From: Gammaproteobacteria bacterium | GTDB taxonomy: Bacteria > Pseudomonadota > Gammaproteobacteria > Pseudomonadales > Pseudohongiellaceae | DNA: 64,000 nt | Direction: 5' to 3' | Assembly (NCBI GenBank): GCA_018661465.1 | Contig: JABJIC010000030.1 | Span: 1-64,000, forward strand | In this document: positions 1-7,005 of the stretch, in pieces | Layout of the letters: each line of letters begins with the position of its first letter | How positions within the stretch are numbered: position 1 is the first letter of the stretch | The notes under the pieces: generated by a model | What the model saw: only the letters and a program-made list of their open reading frames with translations | Database searches by the model: none | What the model was told of the DNA's origin: nothing | Translations under genes and position numbers: made by a program

Positions 1-76
1 CGACACTGTGGCCTCGATCAACTACTTGCTTGACCGCTTCTATTCTAAATTCTTCTGTGTATCGATTGTTGCTCAT
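1..76 (-). CDS. IS3-family transposase OrfA, N-terminal fragment cut by window edge
   Basis: The reverse strand reads ATG at 76-74 and then 25 open codons beginning MSNNRYTEEFRIEAVKQ, which runs off the window start. This is the typical beginning of the small helix-turn-helix OrfA (transposase_8 type) of IS3-family elements, which binds the IS ends and is fused to the OrfB integrase by programmed frameshifting. A purine-rich ribosome site (AGAGAGGTGAAT) sits just upstream. The element end should lie between about 80 and 130, but only one end is visible so I cannot define the inverted repeat. Whether the transposase is intact cannot be judged from 25 codons. Confidence 0.75.
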   Translation of the reverse strand, partial: MSNNRYTEEFRIEAVKQVVDRGHSV

Positions 77-213
77 ATTCACCTCTCTTATAGCCATTTT
101 GTATGACTGAAAGGTGTCTAGTAAAGTGATAGCGATTCAAGTTGCCGTAAACAGCAGTATAAGAAAAAGAATACTAAGAACACGTAATGCTTGTGGGAAA
201 ATAGGAAGAGCTA

Positions 214-1248
214 ATGGATATTACAGAGTTATTGGGTTTTAGCGTTAAACAAGGCGCATCGGATCTACATATCACGGCGGGAATGCCGCCACTGATTCGT
301 GTCGATGGCGATATCAGACGAATTAATGTGCCTGAGATGGACCACAAGGAAGTTCATGCACTGATCTACGAGATCATGAACGATAAGCAGCGCAAAGACT
401 ATGAAGAATTTTGGGAAACTGACTTTTCCTTCGAAGTACCAAATCTGGCTCGATTTCGTGTAAATGCCTTCATGCAGAACCGGGGCTCTGCTGCCGTTTT
501 TCGTACTATTCCCTCCAAGGTTTTGTCTATGGAGCAACTTGGAATGGGCGACGTGTTCCGTGATATCTGTAATACGCCAAGAGGTCTGATTGCTGTTACT
601 GGCCCGACCGGTTCCGGTAAGAGTACGACGCTTGCAGCTATGATGGATTACGTGAATGACATGAAGTACGAACATATTCTCACCATCGAGGACCCTATTG
701 AATTTGTTCACCAGAGTAAAAAATGTTTGATCAACCAGCGTGAAGTTCATCGCGATACTCACGGGTTTAATGAGGCGCTACGATCAGCACTTCGTGAAGA
801 TCCCGATATTATTCTGGTTGGTGAGCTGCGTGATCTCGAGACCATTCGATTGGCTCTAACTGCTGCTGAAACCGGTCACTTGGTCTTTGGCACACTGCAT
901 ACCACTTCTGCAGCGAAAACCATCGATAGAATAATCGATGTATTTCCTGCTGCCGAGAAAGATATGGTGAGATCAATGCTGTCAGAATCCTTGCAGGCTG
1001 TAATTTCTCAAGCACTGCTGAAGAAGCCGGGAGGAGGCCGAATCGCAGCCCATGAAATTATGATGGGTACACCGGCGATTCGAAACCTGATTCGCGAGGA
1101 TAAAGTGGCGCAGATGTACTCCGCAATTCAAACCGGTGCTTCAGTGGGTATGCAGACCTTGGATCAATGCCTGAAAGACTTACTTGCCAAGGGATTGATT
1201 ACTCGCGAAGAGGCTCGCTCGAAGGCGAAGATGCCTGAGAGCTTCTAA
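214..1248 (+). CDS. pilT: Type IV pilus retraction ATPase PilT
   Basis: This is a 344-residue secretion ATPase of the GspE/PilT family. PilT hexamers at the inner membrane depolymerise pilin to retract type IV pili, giving twitching motility and DNA uptake. The N-terminal PAS-like domain (about 1-100) is followed by a RecA-like core with Walker A GPTGSGKST near residue 131, an Asp box around IEDPIE, Walker B in DPDIILVGELRD, the His box GHLVFGTLHTTSAA, and the AIRNLIRE retraction motif near residue 290. Length and start agree with characterised PilT proteins, though the C-terminus ends in KMPESF. No pilU follows, unlike the usual pilT-pilU pair; the next gene is convergent ruvX. An AGGAAGAG ribosome site precedes the ATG. 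Confidence 0.95.
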   Translation: MDITELLGFSVKQGASDLHITAGMPPLIRVDGDIRRINVPEMDHKEVHALIYEIMNDKQRKDYEEFWETDFSFEVPNLARFRVNAFMQNRGSAAVFRTIPSKVLSMEQLGMGDVFRDICNTPRGLIAVTGPTGSGKSTTLAAMMDYVNDMKYEHILTIEDPIEFVHQSKKCLINQREVHRDTHGFNEALRSALREDPDIILVGELRDLETIRLALTAAETGHLVFGTLHTTSAAKTIDRIIDVFPAAEKDMVRSMLSESLQAVISQALLKKPGGGRIAAHEIMMGTPAIRNLIREDKVAQMYSAIQTGASVGMQTLDQCLKDLLAKGLITREEARSKAKMPESF

Positions 1249-1260
1249 AGGCTACTTATT

Positions 1261-1306
1261 GGTCTAGAACAGAGATTTGGAAAGAGATCAGGAAAGAATC
1301 TAGACC
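1261..1306. terminator. Inverted repeat between convergent pilT and ruvX
   Basis: GGTCTAGA at 1261-1268 is perfectly complementary to TCTAGACC at 1299-1306, with a 30-nt spacer. It lies between two convergent genes and overlaps the ruvX stop codon. The long loop and the lack of a T-run make it a weak candidate for a bidirectional terminator. Confidence 0.25.
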
Positions 1307-1764
1307 GCAGTTGTGGATTTGTTTCGACTGAATTCCGCAAACCAATTTTCAAGAATAATCTGAGCTGCTATATCGTCTATAGCAGCTCTTTTTTTTGTGT
1401 TGCCGTTTTCTTGATGAATTTTTTCAATAGCCTCTTTGGATGAAAGACGCTCATCCATTCCGTAGCAAGGAATTCCAAATCTTCCATTAAGTCGCTTGGC
1501 AAATTTTGTCGCTCTGACCAGTAGCTCGCTATCACTGCCATCTAAATTATAGGGAATACCCACTACGAAAATATCTGGCTTCCACTCCTCGAGCAGTTTT
1601 TGAATATCCTCCCAATCAGGAATGCCATCCTTTGCCTTTATGATGCTGACAGCTTTAGCGGAACCACTTATGCTTTGACCGAAGGCCACGCCGATACGTT
1701 GAGTGCCGTAGTCAAACGCGAGGGCGGAAACAAAATCCTGTTTGGGGAATTGATTAATAATCAC
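1300..1764 (-). CDS. ruvX: RuvX/YqgF family Holliday junction resolvase-like nuclease
   Basis: This 154-residue RNase H-fold protein belongs to the YqgF/RuvX family, linked to Holliday-junction resolution and to 16S rRNA 5'-end maturation. Visible motifs are FDYGTQRIGVAFG near the N-terminus (first catalytic Asp), VVGIPYNLDGS in the middle, MDERLSS, and the C-terminal IDDIAAQIIL with the last acidic residues. It is the last gene of a leftward set gshB-tonB-algH-ruvX and starts 8 bases after the algH stop, so it is almost certainly co-transcribed. This order is conserved in Pseudomonas-like bacteria, where pyrR and pyrB often follow; here convergent pilT follows instead. Slightly longer than the E. 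coli homologue. Confidence 0.93.
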   Translation of the reverse strand: MIINQFPKQDFVSALAFDYGTQRIGVAFGQSISGSAKAVSIIKAKDGIPDWEDIQKLLEEWKPDIFVVGIPYNLDGSDSELLVRATKFAKRLNGRFGIPCYGMDERLSSKEAIEKIHQENGNTKKRAAIDDIAAQIILENWFAEFSRNKSTTAV

Positions 1765-1772
1765 AGGCGTAT

Positions 1773-2351
1773 TCAGGAGTGTCCTGCTGCTGGAGAGATT
1801 TGTTCAAGATCTATACCGAGAATAGCGGCGGCTTTATTCGTTTTGGATTCATATTCGCGGGAGAAAATAAGTTCAGAGTTCGCCGGTGTAGTTAGCCAGG
1901 CGTTATCAGTAATCTCCTTTTCCAATTGACCTGCCTCCCATCCTGCGCAGCCTAGTGCTACCAGATAATTCTCGGGGCCTTTGCCTGATGCAATGTCTTC
2001 GAGTATGGTTTTTGAAGTGCAGATAGAAATTTCCGGGGTGATGGTGATGCTGGATTCCCAGGAGTCACCGGCATCATGAATAATAAAGCCCTTATCTTTT
2101 TCTACAGGGCCTCCGGCCAATACACGCATAGAGTCAAAATTAGTTTCGTTCTGCTTATATTCAATGCTCAGTTCTTGAAAAATATCGGCTACAGATGCCG
2201 ACAGAGGTTTATTGATAACAATACCCAAAGCGCCTTCTTCGTTGTGTTTCCACATATAGGTGACAGTGCTTGAAAAAAACGGATCTATCATCTGCGGCAT
2301 GGCGATGAGAAATTGGTTTTCCAAGTATCCCGTCGATTGTTGGTCATTCAT
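1773..2351 (-). CDS. algH: YqgE/AlgH family protein (UPF0301)
   Basis: The protein contains the family hallmarks FLIAMPQM near the start, the GALGIVINKPL segment, VLAGGPVEKDKGFIIH, and ALGCAGWEAGQLEKEI. The family is named after AlgH, a regulator of alginate synthesis in Pseudomonas, but its biochemical role is not settled. I place the start at the ATG at 2351 (MNDQQS), since homologues begin only a few residues before the FLIAMP motif; a TTG at 2363 would add four residues. It sits between tonB (85 bases upstream) and ruvX (8 bases downstream) in a conserved operon, so family assignment is firm even though function is not. Confidence 0.9.
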   Translation of the reverse strand: MNDQQSTGYLENQFLIAMPQMIDPFFSSTVTYMWKHNEEGALGIVINKPLSASVADIFQELSIEYKQNETNFDSMRVLAGGPVEKDKGFIIHDAGDSWESSITITPEISICTSKTILEDIASGKGPENYLVALGCAGWEAGQLEKEITDNAWLTTPANSELIFSREYESKTNKAAAILGIDLEQISPAAGHS

Positions 2352-2448
2352 TGGCGAGAACAATCCAGGTCAGAATTCATTTAAATAGTTTGAAAAATTC
2401 TCCAGTATTTAGCTGGGACATTTCTCTAGTTTCAGGAAACTATATTCG

Positions 2449-3324
2449 CTAATAGCTTGTTAGAGCGTTTCCTTCGTGGAAACGCCAGGTACGAATTATT
2501 TCCAGTATATCAGTTTCGGCTCGCATTTCCTCGGGGAAAGGCTGGTAGGGAGCTGCTAGCCTGACAATCTCAATGGCGGCTTGGTCGAGGATGCTGTGTC
2601 CGGAAGATTGAAGAATACTAACTTCTTGCAATTCACCTTCTGGCAAAATTGCCACCAACATCCGCAGGCTGCCATATAGTTGCTGTTGTCGAGCCTGTGC
2701 TGGGTAATTAATATTTCCCACCGCTTCAATACGCCGTCGCCAATTATCAAGATAGCGTGCGTCTTCGCTGCGTCGGGTTGAGGCTGAAGAAATAGTGTAT
2801 TTTCTGGGTCGTTTTGCATAAGCCTCACGGCGAAGATCTAGCTGGGCTTGCAAGCTGGCAATTGCCAAGCTAATTTCTTGTGATGTGGCCTGTTCGGTAA
2901 GTACCGGTTTCTCTTCTGGCTCAAGTTCTTCTAATTGCTGTTGAACCTGTGCATTGTCTTCGAAGCTGGATACTACAGCGATGTCTTGTACTTGGACTTC
3001 GTTGTCTACTTCGGGCGCTTGAGGAATTGGTAGAACTTCCTGAATAGTGTCATCGTTGAAGTCAGATTCAAATGGTGTGCTTGGCGCGGCTGCTGAATCC
3101 AGTGTGCCGCTACCAAGCTGGTTTTCCTGAGCAAGGAAATCTGCTTCATCAGGGGCGAGCTCACTGCGATATTGAGCCATTGTTATTTCCAGAGAAGGCT
3201 CACTGTTAATTTCTTCAAGGTAAGTGAAGCCAACACCCAAAATAATAATAGCGTGGGCGCAAAGAGAAAGAAAAACGGTAAACCCGAATCGCTCTCTTGA
3301 AAGATCGTCATCGCTCGACGACAT
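2449..3324 (-). CDS. tonB: TonB-like energy transducer
   Basis: This 291-residue protein has a short cytoplasmic N-terminus, one membrane helix at about residues 15-36, a long periplasmic acidic spacer rich in Glu, Gln and Pro, and a C-terminal TonB domain with the YPAQARQQQLYGSLRMLVAI stretch followed by a Ser/Ile-rich end. TonB links the ExbB-ExbD proton motor to outer-membrane receptors. The spacer is unusually acidic and glutamine-rich instead of the Lys-Pro/Glu-Pro repeats of E. coli TonB. It lies between gshB and algH as in Pseudomonas, where this copy is a secondary TonB; no exbB or exbD is nearby. The assignment as a TonB-family protein is firm, but which receptors it serves is unknown. 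Confidence 0.87.
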   Translation of the reverse strand: MSSSDDDLSRERFGFTVFLSLCAHAIIILGVGFTYLEEINSEPSLEITMAQYRSELAPDEADFLAQENQLGSGTLDSAAAPSTPFESDFNDDTIQEVLPIPQAPEVDNEVQVQDIAVVSSFEDNAQVQQQLEELEPEEKPVLTEQATSQEISLAIASLQAQLDLRREAYAKRPRKYTISSASTRRSEDARYLDNWRRRIEAVGNINYPAQARQQQLYGSLRMLVAILPEGELQEVSILQSSGHSILDQAAIEIVRLAAPYQPFPEEMRAETDILEIIRTWRFHEGNALTSY

Positions 3325-3397
3325 TTTCCGGTCCTTTTGTTCTGTAGTAATTAAGCTATAGCTTTTAAACCGTAGTTTTCAAAGTGCAGCAACTAAC

Positions 3398-4345
3398 TTA
3401 CCGAAGCTTCTCTTGAATGCAGTCCATCAGATCACCGGCGATATCCAAGTCGAAGGCACGATCGATTTCCCTAATGCAGGTTGGGCTGGTGACATTAATT
3501 TCGGTTAAATAGTCGCCGATAACATCAAGGCCAACAAAGAGTAGCCCTTTTTCCTGTAAGACGGGGCCAACCTGATCACAAATCCAGCGATCTCTGTCAG
3601 TTAATTCCTGAGCGACACCGCTGCCCCCAGCTGCTAGATTACCCCTGGTCTCTCCTGAGGCAGGTATTCTCGCCAGAGCATAGTCGACGGGCTTGCCATC
3701 GATCATGAGAATTCTTTTATCTCCATTGCTGATTTCAGGAATGAATTTCTGAGCCATTATCTGCTGTCTGCCACCATCGGTGAGAGTTTCAATTACAACA
3801 CTTAAGTTGGGATCGTCAGCTTTAACTCGAAAAATGGATGCTCCGCCCATTCCGTCCAGAGGTTTGTAAATAACATCCTTGTGCTCATCATGGAATGCCT
3901 TTAGTTGCTCGTTGGATGATGCAACGATTAGAGGAGGGCAGCATTGTGGAAACTGTGTCGCGAAAAGTTTCTCATTACAATCTCGTAGAGCCTGGGGATT
4001 ATTCACAACTAATGTGCCGCTTCGTCCAGCTGCCTCCAGAAGATATGTGGAGTAAATGTAATCCATGTCAAAAGGAGGATCTTTACGCATCAACACGACG
4101 TCCAGCTCGCTAAGGGCAATATCACTGTGATTCCCTAAGCTGAACCAGTCGTCTTCATCATCTTGAACTGAAAGAGTTTGAACCCCAGCCCTGCACTCTC
4201 CTCCCTGGAGATAGAGATCAGACTGCAGCATATAGTGAATTATCCAGCCTCTTTTCTGAGCCGCTAACAGCATGGCGAGAGTGGTGTCTTTTTTTACGGT
4301 AATAGACTCAATAGGGTCCATTACTACGCCGAGATTAATGCTCAT
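3398..4345 (-). CDS. gshB: Glutathione synthetase
   Basis: This ATP-grasp enzyme joins gamma-glutamylcysteine and glycine in the second step of glutathione synthesis in the cytoplasm. Its 315 residues match the family length. The start MSINLGVVMDPIESITVKKD is characteristic, as are LMRKDPPFDMDY, VNNPQALRDCNEKL, the ATP-grasp PLDGMGGASIFRV segment, ALARIPASGETRGNLAAGG and the C-terminal EINVTSPTC. It heads the leftward operon gshB-tonB-algH-ruvX. The partner enzyme gshA lies about 30 kb away at 34915-36489, so the two steps are not in one operon. A nested inverted repeat lies 36-99 bases upstream of the start codon. Confidence 0.97.
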   Translation of the reverse strand: MSINLGVVMDPIESITVKKDTTLAMLLAAQKRGWIIHYMLQSDLYLQGGECRAGVQTLSVQDDEDDWFSLGNHSDIALSELDVVLMRKDPPFDMDYIYSTYLLEAAGRSGTLVVNNPQALRDCNEKLFATQFPQCCPPLIVASSNEQLKAFHDEHKDVIYKPLDGMGGASIFRVKADDPNLSVVIETLTDGGRQQIMAQKFIPEISNGDKRILMIDGKPVDYALARIPASGETRGNLAAGGSGVAQELTDRDRWICDQVGPVLQEKGLLFVGLDVIGDYLTEINVTSPTCIREIDRAFDLDIAGDLMDCIQEKLR

Positions 4346-4380
4346 TTAACTAGTCCTGTAGCTAACAATCGAGATCCTGA

Positions 4381-4444
4381 GAGAGTTCGTAGCTGCTGCC
4401 TGAACTATTGTCTAAGCTATGGCCTATAGACAATCTGAACTCTC
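4381..4444. repeat. Nested inverted repeats in the gshB / 4603 intergenic region
   Basis: Two concentric perfect dyads share one centre. The outer arms are GAGAGTTC (4381-4388) and GAACTCTC (4437-4444); the inner arms are ATTGTCTA (4407-4414) and TAGACAAT (4427-4434). It sits between divergent gshB and the membrane-protein gene at 4603, so it could be an operator or a folded gshB leader. The function is not known. Confidence 0.4.
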
Positions 4445-4568
4445 GATCCTTTTATCCCTTCATGCAGGGGATGCAGGCCGAAATCATATCTCACTTTATC
4501 GGCCGAAGCGACGAAGTCAAAATCCCAAAATTTGAATAATGAATCTCCAGCTTAGGGATTAAAGCCGT

Positions 4569-4574
4569 TATAAT
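4569..4574 (+). promoter_or_regulatory. Possible -10 box for the 4603 operon
   Basis: A perfect TATAAT lies 28 bases before the GTG start at 4603. No good -35 hexamer is found 16-18 bases upstream, so the promoter would need an activator. This is the only sigma70-like core I see before the 4603-6974 gene set. Confidence 0.35.
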
Positions 4575-4602
4575 GCCGGTTTTTGGACATTGAAGAGTTA
4601 CC

Positions 4603-5106
4603 GTGAATAGAATTGGGTATTATTGGGGAATTGGTGGTGTCCTATTTCTGCTTGGTTTCGCCATTTACAGACTGGCTCCAATGGCTTTGGCGCTTGGAGA
4701 TATACGGCTGTCGCTTATCCATTGGTTATCCCTGATTTTTAGTATTTTTTACATGGCATATGCAGAGGGATACAAAGGATTTCACCTGGCGTTTGCTCCC
4801 CGCGTAATCGTCAGAGCGAGATTTCTTCGAGAAAACCCCAGGATTGATCATATCCTCTTCGCTCCACTTTTTTGCATGGGTTATTTATACGCGACTCGGA
4901 AGCGTAAGATAATGTCCTATGCACTGACAGCAATGATTATCTGTTTCATTATTATCGCGCGGATGTTGCCTCAGCCCTGGAGGGGTATTCTGGACGCGGG
5001 TGTTGTTGTTGGTTTGAGCATAGGAATAATTTCCATTCTTTACTTTTTGATTCTGGCAAACCGAAACCCTGATTCGATTTCAGTTTCTCCAGAAGTGCCA
5101 GCCTAG
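4603..5106 (+). CDS. Small multi-spanning membrane protein of unknown function
   Basis: This 167-residue protein starts with GTG. It has about four to five hydrophobic segments: near residues 7-28, 35-52, 80-96, 105-120 and 128-150. Between the second and third is a basic loop (FAPRVIVRARFLREN), and a YATRKRK cluster suggests a cytosolic loop. I do not recognise a family. It begins a rightward set with two glycosyltransferases, with five bases separating it from the next gene, so a role in surface polysaccharide or lipid-linked sugar handling is plausible by context only. The segment DHILFAPLFCMGYLYATRKR resembles short membrane proteins found next to glycosyltransferases. Confidence 0.6.
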   Translation: MNRIGYYWGIGGVLFLLGFAIYRLAPMALALGDIRLSLIHWLSLIFSIFYMAYAEGYKGFHLAFAPRVIVRARFLRENPRIDHILFAPLFCMGYLYATRKRKIMSYALTAMIICFIIIARMLPQPWRGILDAGVVVGLSIGIISILYFLILANRNPDSISVSPEVPA

Positions 5107-5111
5107 TTAGG

Positions 5112-6032
5112 ATGTCTGCGGCTATGAATGAAATAAGCACCGAAAATAGCTGCGCAATTGTCGTAACCTACGATCCGAATATTACTGCACTACTCAAACT
5201 TCTTGGCCAGCTAAATAGAGAAACCAATTTCATTGTCATTGACAACGGAAGTCCCAATATCGAAACCTTGGTTGAGTCAATTACGGTTTACGATCGATGT
5301 GAGGAATTAATAAGGCTTCCTGAAAATGAAGGACTGGCCAAAGGTTTGAATCGAGGTATTAAGTGGGCGAAGGAAAACGGCTGTGAGTTTATTCTCCTGT
5401 TTGATCAGGATAGCAGTCTCTGCGATCTTTTTGTTAGCCGGATGATTTCCGCATATGAAGAAGCTAATCAATATAGCGAGAAAGGAATTGCAGCAGTTGG
5501 TCCTAGAATAATAAATCCTCAGTCTATGCGGCAGACACCATTCAAATTGTTCAATCGTATAATGCTGCGTTCCGATAGAAATTTTCGGGGCACGAAAACT
5601 CACTACATCGCGGATTTTCTCATTACATCCGGATCACTCATCGTAGCAAAACATCTTGTCGAGATAGGAGAGATGAAGGAAAGCTACTTCATTGACAATG
5701 TAGATTTGGAGTGGTGTTTTCGCGCTAAATCTTTGGGTTTCGATCTGATTGGAACGGATGATGCAGTTCTCTATCACGCCATAGGTGAAAGAAGCACTCA
5801 TCCACTGGTAAAGGCAGGCATAGTTGCACAACACAATCCCTCTCGAACTTACTACTCAAGCCGAAACCGAACCCACCTGTATGGAGTCAGCTACTCGCCA
5901 ATTGGGTGGAAATTGAGAGACATGATTCGATTTACAATCAAAGCCGCCTGGCTGCTTGTCTCGTCCGGTGACCGTCGGCAGTATTGGCAGAATATTCGCT
6001 CCGGCATCCGCGATGCCAAGACTTTGAGTTGA
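5112..6032 (+). CDS. Family 2 glycosyltransferase, rhamnosyltransferase-like
   Basis: This 306-residue GT-A fold enzyme probably transfers a sugar, perhaps rhamnose, from a nucleotide donor to a growing surface glycan. The N-terminal CAIVVTYDPN and VIDNGS segments, the NEGLAKGLNRG loop, the donor/metal-binding FDQDSS motif (as DxD) near residue 98, and a conserved SGSLI...DNVDLEWCFRA segment are all typical of the RfbF/WbbL-like rhamnosyltransferase subfamily. An ATG 12 bases downstream at 5124 (MNEIS) has a better spaced AGGA and may be the true start. It is packed between the membrane protein and another GT2, with 6 bases to the next gene, so an operon is likely. The exact sugar cannot be deduced. 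Confidence 0.88.
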   Translation: MSAAMNEISTENSCAIVVTYDPNITALLKLLGQLNRETNFIVIDNGSPNIETLVESITVYDRCEELIRLPENEGLAKGLNRGIKWAKENGCEFILLFDQDSSLCDLFVSRMISAYEEANQYSEKGIAAVGPRIINPQSMRQTPFKLFNRIMLRSDRNFRGTKTHYIADFLITSGSLIVAKHLVEIGEMKESYFIDNVDLEWCFRAKSLGFDLIGTDDAVLYHAIGERSTHPLVKAGIVAQHNPSRTYYSSRNRTHLYGVSYSPIGWKLRDMIRFTIKAAWLLVSSGDRRQYWQNIRSGIRDAKTLS

Positions 6033-6038
6033 TAGAAG

Positions 6039-6974
6039 ATGGATACAAAACCTAAACTAGCCATCGTTCTCTCCACTTATAACGGGGAGCAATATCTCGC
6101 AGAACAACTGGATTCTCTGTTAGCGCAAAGCTGGCCTAATTTTGTAATTGTTGTACGCGATGATGGTTCGAAAGACTCCACTGTTGATATGTTGCAAGCT
6201 TACGCAGGAAAATCTCCAGAGAAATTTCACCTCTTGTTAGATCAGGAGAATCAAGGTGCATCCGCCAGCTTTTCAAGTGCCATGGAATATGTTCTTAACA
6301 ACAAAGAACAGCTTGGGCTTGAGAAGGCATATATGTTGTTTTGTGATCAGGACGACATTTGGGTTTTTGATAAGGTTTATCAAGAAATGCAGGCAATGCT
6401 CACTTTAGAGCAAGCTTCTCCTGATGAAAGCATCCCTGTTCTGGTACACAGTGACCTAACCGTGGTTTCCGAGAACAATAGTGTAATTGCCGCTTCGTTT
6501 ATTGATTATCAGGGCTTGTTGCTTGTCAGAAACAGCTTCGCCAATTTGGTAATCAGTAACTTGGTAACTGGATGTACGGCGCTGATAAATGAACCATTGG
6601 CTCAAATGTCTGGCCCAGTGCCAGAAGGCGCAATAATGCATGACTGGTGGTTAGCGTTGGTGGCGAGCGCTTTTGGGAAAGTTAAGTTTGTTAACAAGCC
6701 TCTTTTGAACTATAGGCAGCATGATAACAATACAATCGGAGCCCAAGAATTTGTTAAGAAAGATGTTCTGATGAACCCTTTGAGTCGGTTGTTCAGGAAG
6801 AGAGCTGTGGATAAACATCTGCTGCAAGTTGCAGATCAGGCAATCGAGTTCAGTAAGCGGTTCGACAAGCAACTATCGTTAAAACAAAAAATTGGTCTGT
6901 GGTTTGCGGGAGGCATGAAATCCCATAATGGGATAGTGCAGAGAATTTATTATCGCTTTGCTCTGTTATTTTGA
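6039..6974 (+). CDS. Family 2 glycosyltransferase
   Basis: This 311-residue GT2 enzyme opens with LAIVLSTYNGEQYLAEQLDS and VRDDGSKDST, followed by the CDQDDIW motif near residue 107, whose acidic residues bind the metal and nucleotide sugar. A later MHDWWLAL motif and LNYRQHDNNTIG are conserved in lipopolysaccharide and exopolysaccharide glycosyltransferases of this type. It ends the rightward 4603-6974 gene set and is convergent with the large glycosyltransferase at 7006-10152. All three glycosyltransferases probably act on the same surface polysaccharide. Donor and acceptor are not predictable from sequence. Confidence 0.88.
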   Translation: MDTKPKLAIVLSTYNGEQYLAEQLDSLLAQSWPNFVIVVRDDGSKDSTVDMLQAYAGKSPEKFHLLLDQENQGASASFSSAMEYVLNNKEQLGLEKAYMLFCDQDDIWVFDKVYQEMQAMLTLEQASPDESIPVLVHSDLTVVSENNSVIAASFIDYQGLLLVRNSFANLVISNLVTGCTALINEPLAQMSGPVPEGAIMHDWWLALVASAFGKVKFVNKPLLNYRQHDNNTIGAQEFVKKDVLMNPLSRLFRKRAVDKHLLQVADQAIEFSKRFDKQLSLKQKIGLWFAGGMKSHNGIVQRIYYRFALLF

Positions 6975-7005
6975 TTCGTAAAATTCACCATAAAAGAGGC
7001 CAAAA

